In this document: positions 54,572 through 62,913 of the stretch, piece after piece | Layout of the letters: every line of letters begins with the position of its first letter | Position numbering within the stretch: position 1 is the stretch's first letter | NCBI GenBank assembly: GCA_017164015.1 | Contig: CP071065.1 | Location: 3,945,918-4,009,917 of the forward strand | Length of the DNA: 64,000 nt | DNA from: Nostoc sp. UHCC 0702 | GTDB lineage: Bacteria > Cyanobacteriota > Cyanobacteriia > Cyanobacteriales > Nostocaceae | Reading direction: 5' to 3' | Position numbers and translations under genes: made by a program | Notes under the pieces: generated by a model | Seen by the model: only the letters and a program-made list of their open reading frames with translations | Databases searched by the model: none | What the model was told of the DNA's origin: nothing

Positions 54572-56196
54572 AGCTTTTAAGGGTTCGCATCATTTCTGCT
54601 AAAACTTGCGGGGGGCTACTTGATGGGCTGAACTTACAGTTACGAAGTCCATTTAGTGTCTATTCTGGGTTTGATCCTTTATGTCTTATTGGGCCGAATG
54701 GCGCAGGTAAATCTCAATTCTTACAAGTGCTAACAGAAATTTTTCAGTCTGTGTTCCACAGATGCATTCCCGATGAAGAACGTGTAGAAGGAAATCCCGA
54801 CTTGCTATTCGAGCTTGAGTACCTCATTCACCCAGAAGATGAGCAGCTACCTGTCCGTGTTCGCATCTCACGGAAAGCCAGTAGTAAAAATCGTCCAAGC
54901 CTTGTAATCGAGCGGAGAGATGAAGATGAATACGACTGGATAGAATGTGACCTCAACGCTCCTCAAACCCGTACACTTTTGCCTCAAAAGATTGTTGGCT
55001 ACACGTCAGGCGATAATGAAACGCTCAGTTTGCCGTTCCTCTTAAGTCGCAGCGGGTACGCGAAGGATGTAACCGAAAGTGCATTACACGAGCCAAAACG
55101 CGTTCCCGATACTCGGCTAATGCTGATTGACTATGGAACGCACCTTGAAGTTTTTGTGGCAAATCTCCTGTTGGGTGATGCTTCCCAGTGGGATTTTCTG
55201 CTACAGGATGCAAAACTGCAAAACCTGCACTCATTTCGTTGCATAGTCCAACTTGCACACAGTGCAGCCCCGAAGATTCCAAGTAGGAGAGGCTCACAAA
55301 GTACGCGAAAAGGAATACAGCTTACCAACGAACTGGAAGATTATCTCGATCAGCTTAAACGTTGCGCTACCTGCTACACCTATGACGATAAAACAGAGAC
55401 GTATACCTTTGACTATTGGATAAATGACCAGACAAGAGAAGCGTTTCGCTCGTTTTGGAACAACACGCTTGATTTGTACTCGTCATTCCACAAGTTCGCA
55501 ATGTTAAACGACTTGGTACTTCCCAAGAAAACCCGCGAGCGGTTTCGGAAAGATACCAAATCGAGAAGGTTTGCTTCACGTCTTCCAGAGCCTCAGGATG
55601 AAGATAAGGTTTTTCGATTTGAACGAGTAATGTTTACTGCTCAAAGGACTGGCAAAGAGGTAGACTACGTATCGCTTTCCGATGGCGAGCATCAGCTTGG
55701 GCAGATTCTGGGAACGTTTTGTATGTTGTCATTTCCTAACGTACTTTTCCTGCTTGATGAGCCTGAGTCACATTTCAATCCGCTATGGCGGGTGAGGTTC
55801 ATTTCACGCATATTGGATCTGCCTACTACACATGGCGATCGCAGAGAATCTGCTAAAGCTACTGAACAAGAGTGCTTACTAACCACACACTCGCCTTTCG
55901 TCCCCTCAGATATGCACAGAGACAAAGTTTTTATTTTTAGCAAAGACGAAGAAGGGAAGATTCAAGTCCAAAATCCCAATATTGAGACATTTGGCACTAC
56001 ATTCGACACAATCATTGAGGAATGCTTTAACGTTCGCCCGCCTATGTCACAAGTTCCTCATGATGAAATTAAAAGGCTTATGGAGAGTGAAAATCCTGAA
56101 GAAATAAGGGCAGGGATGCAGCATCTGGGTGATTCTGTCGAGAAAGCATTTCTTGTTGATCGACTGTTACGGCTAACAAATAGGGATGAGGTGTAG
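54568..56196 (+). CDS. Restriction-associated AAA/ABC-type ATPase
   Basis: 542 aa, RecF/SMC-like ATPase. Walker A is GPNGAGKS (42-49), signature SLSDGEHQ (369-376), Walker B LLFLLDEPESH-type (about 392-402), and a late His (LTTHSPF). It belongs with ATPases that NCBI calls restriction system-associated AAA family ATPase, as far as I recall. It is coupled to hsdS upstream and to an HNH gene downstream. The ATPase plus HNH layout is that of Septu (PtuA/PtuB). Here it may replace HsdR as effector, with HsdM/HsdS giving self-recognition; this is inference. Confidence 0.8.
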   Translation: MKLLRVRIISAKTCGGLLDGLNLQLRSPFSVYSGFDPLCLIGPNGAGKSQFLQVLTEIFQSVFHRCIPDEERVEGNPDLLFELEYLIHPEDEQLPVRVRISRKASSKNRPSLVIERRDEDEYDWIECDLNAPQTRTLLPQKIVGYTSGDNETLSLPFLLSRSGYAKDVTESALHEPKRVPDTRLMLIDYGTHLEVFVANLLLGDASQWDFLLQDAKLQNLHSFRCIVQLAHSAAPKIPSRRGSQSTRKGIQLTNELEDYLDQLKRCATCYTYDDKTETYTFDYWINDQTREAFRSFWNNTLDLYSSFHKFAMLNDLVLPKKTRERFRKDTKSRRFASRLPEPQDEDKVFRFERVMFTAQRTGKEVDYVSLSDGEHQLGQILGTFCMLSFPNVLFLLDEPESHFNPLWRVRFISRILDLPTTHGDRRESAKATEQECLLTTHSPFVPSDMHRDKVFIFSKDEEGKIQVQNPNIETFGTTFDTIIEECFNVRPPMSQVPHDEIKRLMESENPEEIRAGMQHLGDSVEKAFLVDRLLRLTNRDEV

Positions 56197-56197
56197 G

Positions 56198-57301
56198 ATG
56201 CTGTTTGGGTATCCCGTTTCGGCAACAGCGGAGAATTGGCTTCACGAATGCTTACGCGAGATTCTGTGTTCAATTCATACAAGCCTAAAAGCAGCAGCCA
56301 CTCTGCCAGCATGGCCTGAAATTATTCCAGCGCAATACCGAACAAGGCTGGAAAAACGCCGAGGGCTGGAAGATAGGTTGAATGATTACAAGAAAGTTTT
56401 AGAAAAGCTTTCCACCGCAGAACAGAACCGAATTCTTCAAGCACTTTATGACCAAAATCAGATTGATCTTCTCTTGTCTTGCCAATTGAACTGTGAAGCT
56501 ATCGGTGATTTGCCAGAAGCCATTCATGAGCCAGTAAAAAAACTTTTTGAATTTGGGTTTGAACTTCTCACAAAACTGGAAATCCGCGATAAGCACTACA
56601 AGGTAATTTATGATGCAGCTCCTTCTCATACATGTCCTTTCTGCGGATGTGAGAACTTTGATGCACCAGAAGCACCCCGTGAAGCATTGGATCACTACCT
56701 TGCAGAAAGTAAATACCCGTTTGCAGCTTCAAATTTGCGTAATCTAGTGCCAATGGGCAATAAATGCAACTCAAGCTACAAGCGTGCTGAGGATATTCTC
56801 ATTAGAAAAGACGGTACTCGTCGCAAGTCATTTGACCCATATAGCAAGTCATTTGACCCATATAACTGTACAAGAATCAGACTCTCTCTCAAAAATAGTC
56901 AACCTTTTGCTGGTACACTTACCCCAATTGGTCAAATACCAAGATGGCAAATTGAGTTTGAGCCAAATACTGAAGAGGTAATTACTTGGGATGAGGTGTT
57001 CCACATTCGGGAACGATATGAAAGAGACGTACTAAACCCGAAATTCAAGAGCTGGTTGGATGATTTTAAGCATTGGTGTAAATCTGCCCAGATAGCTCCT
57101 AGTTCTGACAAAGAACTGATGGATGGGCTAAATCGTTATGCCACTTTATATGAAGAAATGGGGATTAGCGATCGCGCGTTCTTAAAAGCCGCTGTATTCC
57201 GAATGTTGCACACACATTGCCAGCAAGGTGATCAACGACTTATTTCATTCATCATAAGTATTGTGAACCCAGGACAAACCAATTTGCGCCAAGCCCCATA
57301 A
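56198..57301 (+). CDS. HNH endonuclease, partner of the ATPase
   Basis: 367 aa from the ATG at 56198; an ATG at 56186, overlapping the ATPase, is also possible. The nuclease region at about 145-200 has a zinc Cys pair (TCPFCGCENF), the His motif (EALDHYLAESKYPFAASNL), the central Asn (RNLVPMGNKC) and a following NSSYKR, making an HNH/His-Me finger fold. It begins right at the end of the ATPase gene, the same order as PtuA-PtuB of Septu. A direct repeat in the gene, coding for two SFDPY units, lies around 56829-56862. Confidence 0.8.
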   Translation: MLFGYPVSATAENWLHECLREILCSIHTSLKAAATLPAWPEIIPAQYRTRLEKRRGLEDRLNDYKKVLEKLSTAEQNRILQALYDQNQIDLLLSCQLNCEAIGDLPEAIHEPVKKLFEFGFELLTKLEIRDKHYKVIYDAAPSHTCPFCGCENFDAPEAPREALDHYLAESKYPFAASNLRNLVPMGNKCNSSYKRAEDILIRKDGTRRKSFDPYSKSFDPYNCTRIRLSLKNSQPFAGTLTPIGQIPRWQIEFEPNTEEVITWDEVFHIRERYERDVLNPKFKSWLDDFKHWCKSAQIAPSSDKELMDGLNRYATLYEEMGISDRAFLKAAVFRMLHTHCQQGDQRLISFIISIVNPGQTNLRQAP

Positions 57302-57402
57302 ATTGAAATTTGGTGTTGTCCTTCCATTAATTAAATACTTAAAGTTTTTATTTTCAATAACTAAAACTCTTGATTATAAAAACTAAATTCCACAGATCGA
57401 AC

Positions 57403-57915
57403 CTAGTAAACTTTCTGTCGCTTTTTCATGCTCCTAAAAGGGGTATGGCATTTTTTACATTCTCCCTGTTCCCACAACGCTGGAATAGCAAAACGCTCTT
57501 TGCAAAAAGGGCATTCTGAAAGCAAACGTAGCTGATGGCGATTACATCCCACTGTAGATTGGAACTGCCACTCTAATCTATGATACGGCTGTTGTGCATA
57601 ACACGCAGCACACAAGCGTATTGGCTCAAGTTTCATTTTTTCACCCTTGGGCGGGAGCATTTGAGCAATTCGGTCTGCATCCAAGCCAATTAATTTACCA
57701 ATTGCTTCTAATTCTTTTTCACTGGGAAACGGATTTAACCGGAATTTTTCCCACCTTGCTAACACTGGGCCAATTCCTGCGGCTTTACTTAAACTCCCAG
57801 GAGACGATACACAAACTGCCTCGTGCCGCCTAAATCGACCAAAATAGTGACTAATACTCTCCCCTTCGTTGGGTTCGATATACCAAGGTGGACGTTGAAC
57901 AACTTCTTGCTCCAT
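57403..57915 (-). CDS. tniQ: TniQ, element 2 (intact)
   Basis: 170 aa, the usual length for V-K TniQ (167 in ShCAST). The N-terminal helix-turn-helix part is WYIEPNEGESISHYFGRFRR and GIGPVLARWEKFRLNPFPSE. The C-terminal zinc part is LEPIRLCAACYAQQPYHRLE and LSECPFCKERFAIPALWEQG, with four Cys pairs. It caps the Cas12k complex and nucleates TnsC. It is the only whole tniQ in the window. tnsC, which should lie just upstream on the same strand, is absent. Confidence 0.92.
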   Translation of the reverse strand: MEQEVVQRPPWYIEPNEGESISHYFGRFRRHEAVCVSSPGSLSKAAGIGPVLARWEKFRLNPFPSEKELEAIGKLIGLDADRIAQMLPPKGEKMKLEPIRLCAACYAQQPYHRLEWQFQSTVGCNRHQLRLLSECPFCKERFAIPALWEQGECKKCHTPFRSMKKRQKVY

Positions 57916-58044
57916 AACCTCAATTTTAAGACCTAAAGGGCTGCTATAAAACTAGGAAAGTAAAACTGTTGAACAACTGCCATCGTAGTTCAGTCAGGTA
58001 TCTTAGCAGCAAGCTGGTTGAAATCCTGGATGCTTAGAGTCTTA

Positions 58045-58080
58045 TTCGGTTAACCGAACAGTTACATTCGGTTAACCGAA
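58045..58080. promoter_or_regulatory. Twin palindromic operator TTCGGTTAACCGAA
   Basis: Two identical perfect 14-bp palindromes, at 58045-58058 and 58067-58080, 22 bp apart (two helical turns), ending 7 bp before the ATG at 58088. This is a strong candidate repressor site for the downstream frame or for a divergent promoter. Confidence 0.7.
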
Positions 58081-58087
58081 TAACACT

Positions 58088-58342
58088 ATGAGAGAGTGCG
58101 ATCAGGAATTTCAAGAATCTTTTCTCAAAGTTTTTAGACATCCGCTCCTTAACCGCCTTACCAACTACCCTCACGACCAGATTACTAATGGGGATAGTCT
58201 TCCTGCTATACCTAACTCACCAAAGCTTTGTGATCTCTCTAAGGAAATATATAGAATTTTGTTGGTAATCACTTTGACTCATCAACTTTATAAAGATTTA
58301 TCATCAGTTCATAATATCTCAGGACTTACGCAACTGGCATAA
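58088..58342 (+). CDS. Truncated hypothetical protein cut by an IS
   Basis: 84 aa: MRECDQEFQESFLKVFRHPL, then CDLSKEIYRILLVITLTHQL. The last residues (GLTQLA) come from the IS left end at 58320, so the natural C-terminus is lost. No family recognised. It replaces the position where tnsC should be, on the opposite strand, and so may be cargo brought in before the IS. Confidence 0.45.
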   Translation: MRECDQEFQESFLKVFRHPLLNRLTNYPHDQITNGDSLPAIPNSPKLCDLSKEIYRILLVITLTHQLYKDLSSVHNISGLTQLA

Positions 58343-58379
58343 GCAATGGCGTGCGGAGCGCGCCGAGCGCCTAAAAAAA

Positions 58380-59439
58380 CTAAGCTATCGACATAGCAAC
58401 ATCTGGACGTTTTAGTTGCTCGATTAAATAATTAGAAAGCAAACTATGCTTGATTTTATAAATAGTTTGACCTGTGCTATTAGCTAAATTTTTGAGTCTT
58501 AGCCAAACCAACATAGCACAAGCAATATGATTTCTTTGAAGGCGAGCTTTACGACATTGACATGATTCAATGCCAGTTAGTTGCTTGATTTCTCGATGAA
58601 ACTCACGCCAGTCGCTACAACGGGGGGAACCCCCGCAACGCGCTGGCTCCTCTATTTTTCAACGGATTTTACACACCTGTTGTGTAACATCTGTAGAACT
58701 TTGAGATAAGTCGTTAGTTGCGACATAATCCGTTCTATCGGTAGAGACAGTAACCCGGAATAGTTTCACCTTTTTATCAGCAGGAAACCCCTTTATTTTT
58801 ATAATTTTACCACATTCTAGTTCCTCATTACTCCATGATAAAGATTCAATATTCTTATATTTTTCTTTACCGAAACTATCATCTACTAAACGATTAGTCT
58901 TGAAAGGGCAATAATAAATTTTATTTAGACTATCGATATAAAGCATTAAATTATTAACTGCATACCAAGTATCCATTAAAACTGTATCGAAAGGTAGTAA
59001 TTTCTGATATACAAGCCCTTGTAGCATATTTTTTACATGATCAATCTTGGTCAAACCATCATTATCAGGGTGAAAAATCCGATAATCTATTACCCAAAAT
59101 TTGAGAGTTTTAGGATTAACATATATGCAACTTACTATTCCAATCCCTTTGACAATGCCGTGTTCATTACCACTATACTGTCTTCGTACTATCTCGATTT
59201 CTTCAGAAAATCTTTTATCTAAAACAGGATCATCAAATATAATATAAGCATCCTCATCAGGGACAATTAAATCTTTGACATTATCCCAAAGTATTCGAGG
59301 AGTTAACTTTTCATTTTTCAGATAATAATTAATTTTATCATGACTAATATTTTCGCTGAGGCTCTGCTAAATTAGTCATGGTATAGTTAATTTGACTACT
59401 CAGTAGATATTGACAATAATTAAGTTTAGTAAATTTCAT
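58380..59439 (-). pseudogene. IS transposase (IS4/IS701-like), decayed
   Basis: The minus strand from ATG 59439 reads MKFTKLNYCQYLLSSQINYT, then a frameshift near 59365. A second frame covers DEDAYIIFDDPVLDKRFSEE, PFDTVLMDTWYAVNNLMLYI and KIYYCPFKTNR. After a small palindrome-rich insertion (about 58610-58655), a third frame gives WREFHREIKQLTGIESCQCR and ends at 58380. The DDE-type motifs and the C-terminal HREIKQLTG block are typical of cyanobacterial IS4-superfamily transposases. Several breaks, so inactive. Confidence 0.75.
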
Positions 59440-59558
59440 TGCTAATCGATTTTTCGATGCACCCGCAACTTATTTTCTCATAAAATCTTTTTCGGAATCT
59501 ACTTGATTAGTTGCTATCAACAATTTCAAAAAGGGCTGATTTCAAAAACCCCTTTTTA

Positions 59559-59658
59559 TAGTACTAAAGTACCAGTAATTAGCGATCGCCTGTGCCAGTT
59601 GCGTCAGTTATGTAGTACTAAAGTACCAGTAATTAGCGATCGCCTGTGCCAGTTGCGT
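59559..59658. repeat. 54-bp tandem duplication at the IS right end
   Basis: TAGTACTAAAGTACCAGTAA starts both units (59559 and 59613) and each runs to TGTGCCAGTTGCGT. The second unit carries the true IS end, the first a degenerate copy. Confidence 0.75.
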
Positions 59659-59666
59659 AAGTCCTG

Positions 59667-60191
59667 TTTATATACAGTTACATGAGAAGGGTACTTACCC
59701 GCTATTAAATCTTTTCGCACCTGAAGGTATTCTTTAAATCTTTCATCATATTTCTTGTGTAGGAGTCCTTCTCCTTTAGAAGCTAAAGCCTGTAAATACC
59801 CAAAAATCTGATTATGATTGATTCGAGAACCTTCCTTGTTACCCCATTTATGAAGGTTTACAATAAAGTCATGCCACTGCTTAGAAATACGATATTGTCC
59901 CTTATCCTTACGTCCAACAGCTAGGGTTGCAACTCCTACCTGTTCAACTTTCTTTATCATGCGCTGAATCGTTCGAGTGCTTTTACCCAAAGCTTTTGCT
60001 GCATCTGCGATCGCATCTCTACGAGCTGCCTTGTTAGGTGCTTGATGGATGGCATCTATCAATTCCACCTTTTTTAAGTATTCTGGTGATTCTTCGTTAA
60101 CTAGCAGATACTCTGTTTCTTTTTCCTCAATTTGTGCTGTGTCTTCAGTCTCAAATACTGAAAAGGCTTGACTGGTAGACTTTCTGGGCAT
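59667..60191 (-). pseudogene. tnsB: tnsB of element 2, N-terminal fragment
   Basis: The ATG at 60191 gives about 175 residues of TnsB before the IS: the linker and helix-turn-helix parts (AAKALGKSTRTIQRMIKKVE, QVGVATLAVGRKDKGQYRIS) and up to KYPSHVTVYK, which aligns with KYPSYRTVYR of the intact TnsB. The frame then enters the IS and stops at 59604. The whole DDE core is missing, and so is tnsC. A remaining N-terminal fragment could still bind ends and interfere. Confidence 0.85.
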
Positions 60192-60392
60192 AATCTTTTC
60201 CTAAAAAATATGACATCATTTACTTTAAAATTTTAGAGCATTTATGACATCATTTGATTTAAAAGTGTCCAGAGAATAATTTTAGATTGAAAATCGCTAT
60301 AATCCTTGATATATAATGGTTATAGCGATTTAGATGTGGTTTGCAGAGATGACAATAATTCTTTAAAGTGGACAATAATAATTTAATGGACA
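60192..60392. repeat. tnsB-side terminus of element 2
   Basis: Contains GACAATAATTCTTTAAAGTGG and TGGACAATAATAATTTAATGG motifs, inverted versions of the sites at 47150-47310, ending with ...GGACA at 60392. Also two copies of TATGACATCATTT (about 60209 and 60243) close to the tnsB start, perhaps its promoter or operator. Confidence 0.75.
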
Positions 60393-60402
60393 CCATATGT
60401 AC
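60393..60402. repeat. Copy of the native tRNA 3' flank (CCATATGTAC)
   Basis: The 10 bases are identical to 27857-27866 at the end of tRNA-Ala. CCATA is the element 2 target duplication, and TGTAC directly before element 3 is probably that element's own duplication. The far copy should be outside the window. Confidence 0.8.
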
Positions 60403-60515
60403 TGTAGAGCGACAAATTATTTGTCTGTGGCGACATATTAATTGTCAAAATAACCAAAACGACAAATTATTTGTCCTTGTGATTTTTTACTGCCCAACTC
60501 ACTAATTAAAATGCT

Positions 60516-60549
60516 GTGCGATCGCAGCGCTCCTTTCAACCCTCCTAAT
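60516..60549 (-). CRISPR. Delocalised tRNA-targeting guide of element 3
   Basis: The minus strand has a truncated repeat end (TAGGAGGGTTGAAAG) followed by GAGCGCTGCGATCGCAC, an exact 17-base match to the tRNA-Ala protospacer, after which the sequences diverge (A here, C in the tRNA). Confidence 0.88.
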
Positions 60550-60618
60550 AATTCAGTTATAGTCTTTAACCATTTTAAAGTCTGGTTTGTGCAAGTAAAT
60601 AGTCTCTATATACTTATT

Positions 60619-61014
60619 TTTGCAACACCTTCTTAGCTTAAATGGTTGTTGAAACCAAAGCATCAGCTTGTTAACGAAGAGTCTTTCAACCCACCCCTAG
60701 CCGGGATGGTTGTTGAAACTTTTTTGGAATTGTGGTAAACCACTTGATAAATTAAGACTTTCAACCCACCCCTAGCCGGGATGGTTGTTGAAACTCAGGG
60801 GTGCGATCGCCTCTTTTATTCAGTGGCGATCTTTCAACCCACCCCTAGCCGGGATGGTTGTTGAAACGATAAGGAAATAGAGCTAGAAATTTTTTATTCT
60901 GCCAGCTTTCAACCCACCCCTAGCCGGGATGGTTGTTGAAACCCCTCATTATTTAATGTGCAATTAACATAAGTAGCCTTTCAACCCACCCCTAGCCGGG
61001 ATGGTTGTTGAAAC
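60619..61014 (-). CRISPR. CRISPR array 3 (5 repeats plus one degenerate)
   Basis: 37-bp repeats at 60683, 60758, 60831, 60906 and 60978, with a decayed one at 60619. On the minus strand they begin GTTTCAACAACCATCCCGGC and end GGGGTGGGTTGAAAG, which I recall as the ShCAST repeat. Spacers are about 35-38 bp. Confidence 0.95.
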
Positions 61015-61204
61015 TGTTCCCGCCTAGACCCTTGTTATACAAGCGTTTCAGATGTCTATTTGACAAGTCTGTTAAAAAGCTGGTTTTGATGACAATGAAA
61101 AAAATAAATCAGTTTACACACTAATTTTTTAATTCAATACATGACAAGGGTTTTCAGAGTTTGGCAAGTCTCCAGGGTTTTTGACCCCGCTTTGATTCGC
61201 CAAA

Positions 61205-61470
61205 AAAATATTTGGGAGGGTTCCCCCGACGAAGGGGGTGATTCAGTAGCCACCACTGTGGTAATCCGCACCGTTACTAAAACGGCTAGAGCTTAATTAG
61301 CCTTACTCCTTATTGCAGGGAGCGCACCTATCCTGTCTTGCGACAGCAGCATCAGAAGCGGGCAGCTACCAGGGTCAGAAAGCAAAACGGTCTTCCAACC
61401 GTCAAACTAACCCAGATTTTTCACAGTACATTGACTCAAAAGAGCATGAACTGCGGCGCTATTATTCTCT
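61205..61470 (-). ncRNA. tracrRNA of element 3
   Basis: Minus-strand blocks: AATAATAGCGCCGCAGTTCA, GGGTTAGTTTGACGG, TTGCTTTCTGACCCTGGTAG, GATGCTGCTGTCGC, AGGTGCGCTCCCTGCAATAA, GTGGCTACTGAATCACCCCC and AACCCTCCCAAATA. It looks whole, although its Cas12k partner is broken. It could serve the Cas12k of element 1, which is of the same lineage. Confidence 0.88.
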
Positions 61471-61505
61471 ATTATATTAGATTTTCAAGGTGCAGAATTT
61501 TTTTA

Positions 61506-62330
61506 CTAAACTAAAGCGGCTTGCCGTTCTTGATAAGCAAACACAGCTAAGTCTCTTGCTTTTTCTTGTGGACTACCTCTAGTTGGTTCTGACCCGATTT
61601 CAATCAAAATTCCAACTTTAGCAGCTTTGCTTTGAATACAATCAATCAATCGGCCATAGCTCCAACGGTGAATACTATTACGATACTGTTTGGCATACTC
61701 TTGCTGACCTTCCTTGTAACCTTTAATTTTTTGCTCTGCTCTTGTTTGTACTTCGCTTTGAATAATTTCTCGCATATCACGCAGTTTGGGTAAAACAATA
61801 CTACTGGCAGAGTAATTTTTAGCGATCGCCACAATTGCATCAGCCAATAATCTATCCACATATTGCCCTAACTCTGATTCACCAAAGGAGTTAGGCGCAT
61901 TCTGTTTTTGAGCTTTGTGGCGTTCGTGGGAAAGACGTTGCTGTTGCTGCCGCTGGCGATTGAGAAGGTTGTAGTTTTTACCAAGTAGTTGTTTAACACT
62001 GCGAAGGGTTGTCAAGCGTTGCTGTCCATCAAGGATTAATAAGTTTGGTGCATGATTTTCTGGTTTTAAGACTCCATCAACTAGGCGGGGTTTGAATTGT
62101 CGGCTTTGAATGCTTTGTTGAAGCATCATGACTGCGCCAATCGGGTAAGCCAGAGATATACTGGCAAGCAAACGACGCACATGGGTATCATCCCAAACCC
62201 AATCTCTTTGAAAATCTGGAAGTTGGATGCGTCCAGTTTTAATATCTTTAAGGACATCAAGGAGAAAATACTTAGTGATGTCAAAAGTAGAGATTGAGTT
62301 CATTTGGTGTTCTGCCATTTGTGTCATCAA
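61506..62330 (-). CDS. DUF262-Cas12k chimera (Cas12k remnant)
   Basis: 274 aa in one frame. Residues about 15-108 are the N-terminal part of a DUF262 (GmrS-like, ParB/sulfiredoxin-fold) protein: IQLPDFQRDWVWDDTHVRRL and the nucleotide-site motif NLLILDGQQRLTTL. From about residue 110 to the end the sequence is Cas12k C-terminus (RSVKQLLGKNYNLLNRQRQQ, SIVLPKLRDMREIIQSEVQT, HRWSYGRLIDCIQSKAAKVG). The first 470 or so residues of Cas12k and the rest of the DUF262 protein are missing. It most likely arose by a deletion between a cargo gene and cas12k. It has no expected targeting function; a new function is possible but unproven. Confidence 0.85.
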   Translation of the reverse strand: MMTQMAEHQMNSISTFDITKYFLLDVLKDIKTGRIQLPDFQRDWVWDDTHVRRLLASISLAYPIGAVMMLQQSIQSRQFKPRLVDGVLKPENHAPNLLILDGQQRLTTLRSVKQLLGKNYNLLNRQRQQQQRLSHERHKAQKQNAPNSFGESELGQYVDRLLADAIVAIAKNYSASSIVLPKLRDMREIIQSEVQTRAEQKIKGYKEGQQEYAKQYRNSIHRWSYGRLIDCIQSKAAKVGILIEIGSEPTRGSPQEKARDLAVFAYQERQAALV

Positions 62331-62444
62331 GAGAGATGCGACTGTTCGTCATCTGAGTACCTATGTACCTCAGCCTAAGATTCCCCTTGTATTAACAACA
62401 AGAGGTTTTTGGGGCAATTGGTCGTGAGTAGCGATCGCTTTTGC

Positions 62445-62756
62445 TTATTCTTGAGGAAAGCCTGGAGGTAAAGTCACAATTCCTTTTGCAACAAGCTCTC
62501 TAAATTGGTTAATTAAGTCAGCTTGTCGTAATATGCGGGTAACGTATTTAGGTCGTCGGTGAAAGTTAGTTCCCCAGTCCTTAACAGTTTTTGGGCTAGT
62601 ACCTGTGACTTGAGCGATCGCATTGATACAAGTTTTGCGATAATTGCGACCTGGTTCTGGACTAACCCAGCGACGACAATACTCCATCGGTTCGAGGGGC
62701 AACTGACGGAGCATATCAATTTGATGATTCTGATGGGAGTTGCTCCCAGTCTGCAT
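62445..62756 (-). CDS. Small helix-turn-helix protein, paralogue 1
   Basis: 103 aa. Layout: DMLRQLPLEPMEYCRRWVSP, KTCINAIAQVTGTSPKTVKD with a helix-turn-helix pattern, WGTNFHRRPKYVTRILRQAD, and a C-terminal LPPGFPQE. About half identical by eye to the 104-aa protein at 62914-63228. Such genes occur in cyanobacterial mobile regions. Likely DNA-binding; target unknown. Confidence 0.7.
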   Translation of the reverse strand: MQTGSNSHQNHQIDMLRQLPLEPMEYCRRWVSPEPGRNYRKTCINAIAQVTGTSPKTVKDWGTNFHRRPKYVTRILRQADLINQFRELVAKGIVTLPPGFPQE

Positions 62757-62893
62757 TTTGCATCTTTGTGAGTCGGATTAAGCAAGCAGAGATAGGGAGT
62801 ATTTAAAAGCTCCTGAGCTAACCAGTTACTCTCAAGAATCCTATGCTTGCTGAACCCAACTTAAAAAAACTCAGTTCACATTACAAGTATTTT

Positions 62894-62910
62894 AGTCACG
62901 AATCACGACT
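62894..62910. promoter_or_regulatory. Repeat AGTCACGAATCACGACT near HTH gene
   Basis: A close relative of the palindrome at 63237-63252. It lies just past the stop of the gene at 62914, about 140 bp upstream of the other paralogue's start. Confidence 0.45.
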
Positions 62911-62913
62911 AAA

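Larger units (their letters stand above)
58320..59666 (-). mobile_element. 1.35-kb insertion sequence disrupting tnsB of element 2
   Basis: The ends are perfect 20-bp inverted repeats: CAGGACTTACGCAACTGGCA at the left and its complement at 59647-59666. They enclose a decayed DDE transposase on the minus strand. The same end sequences occur in the MITE-like repeats at 16101 and 16544. No clear target duplication is seen, consistent with later deletion of the neighbouring tnsB and tnsC. Confidence 0.8.
47150..60392. mobile_element. Type V-K CAST, element 2
   Basis: 13.2 kb, same orientation as element 1 and a different lineage: different repeat, divergent 663-aa Cas12k, an Arc-like regulator instead of MerR, and TGTACATTAAATAATTATTG and TTTTAAAGAATTATTGTCC end motifs at both ends. 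The tnsB-side end is TGTCCATTAAATTATTATTG (inverted, ending at 60392) followed by CCATA, which also precedes the detached left end at 27862. So CCATA is its 5-bp target duplication. In the original site it lay 54 bp from the PAM. tnsC is missing and tnsB is truncated. Confidence 0.9.
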
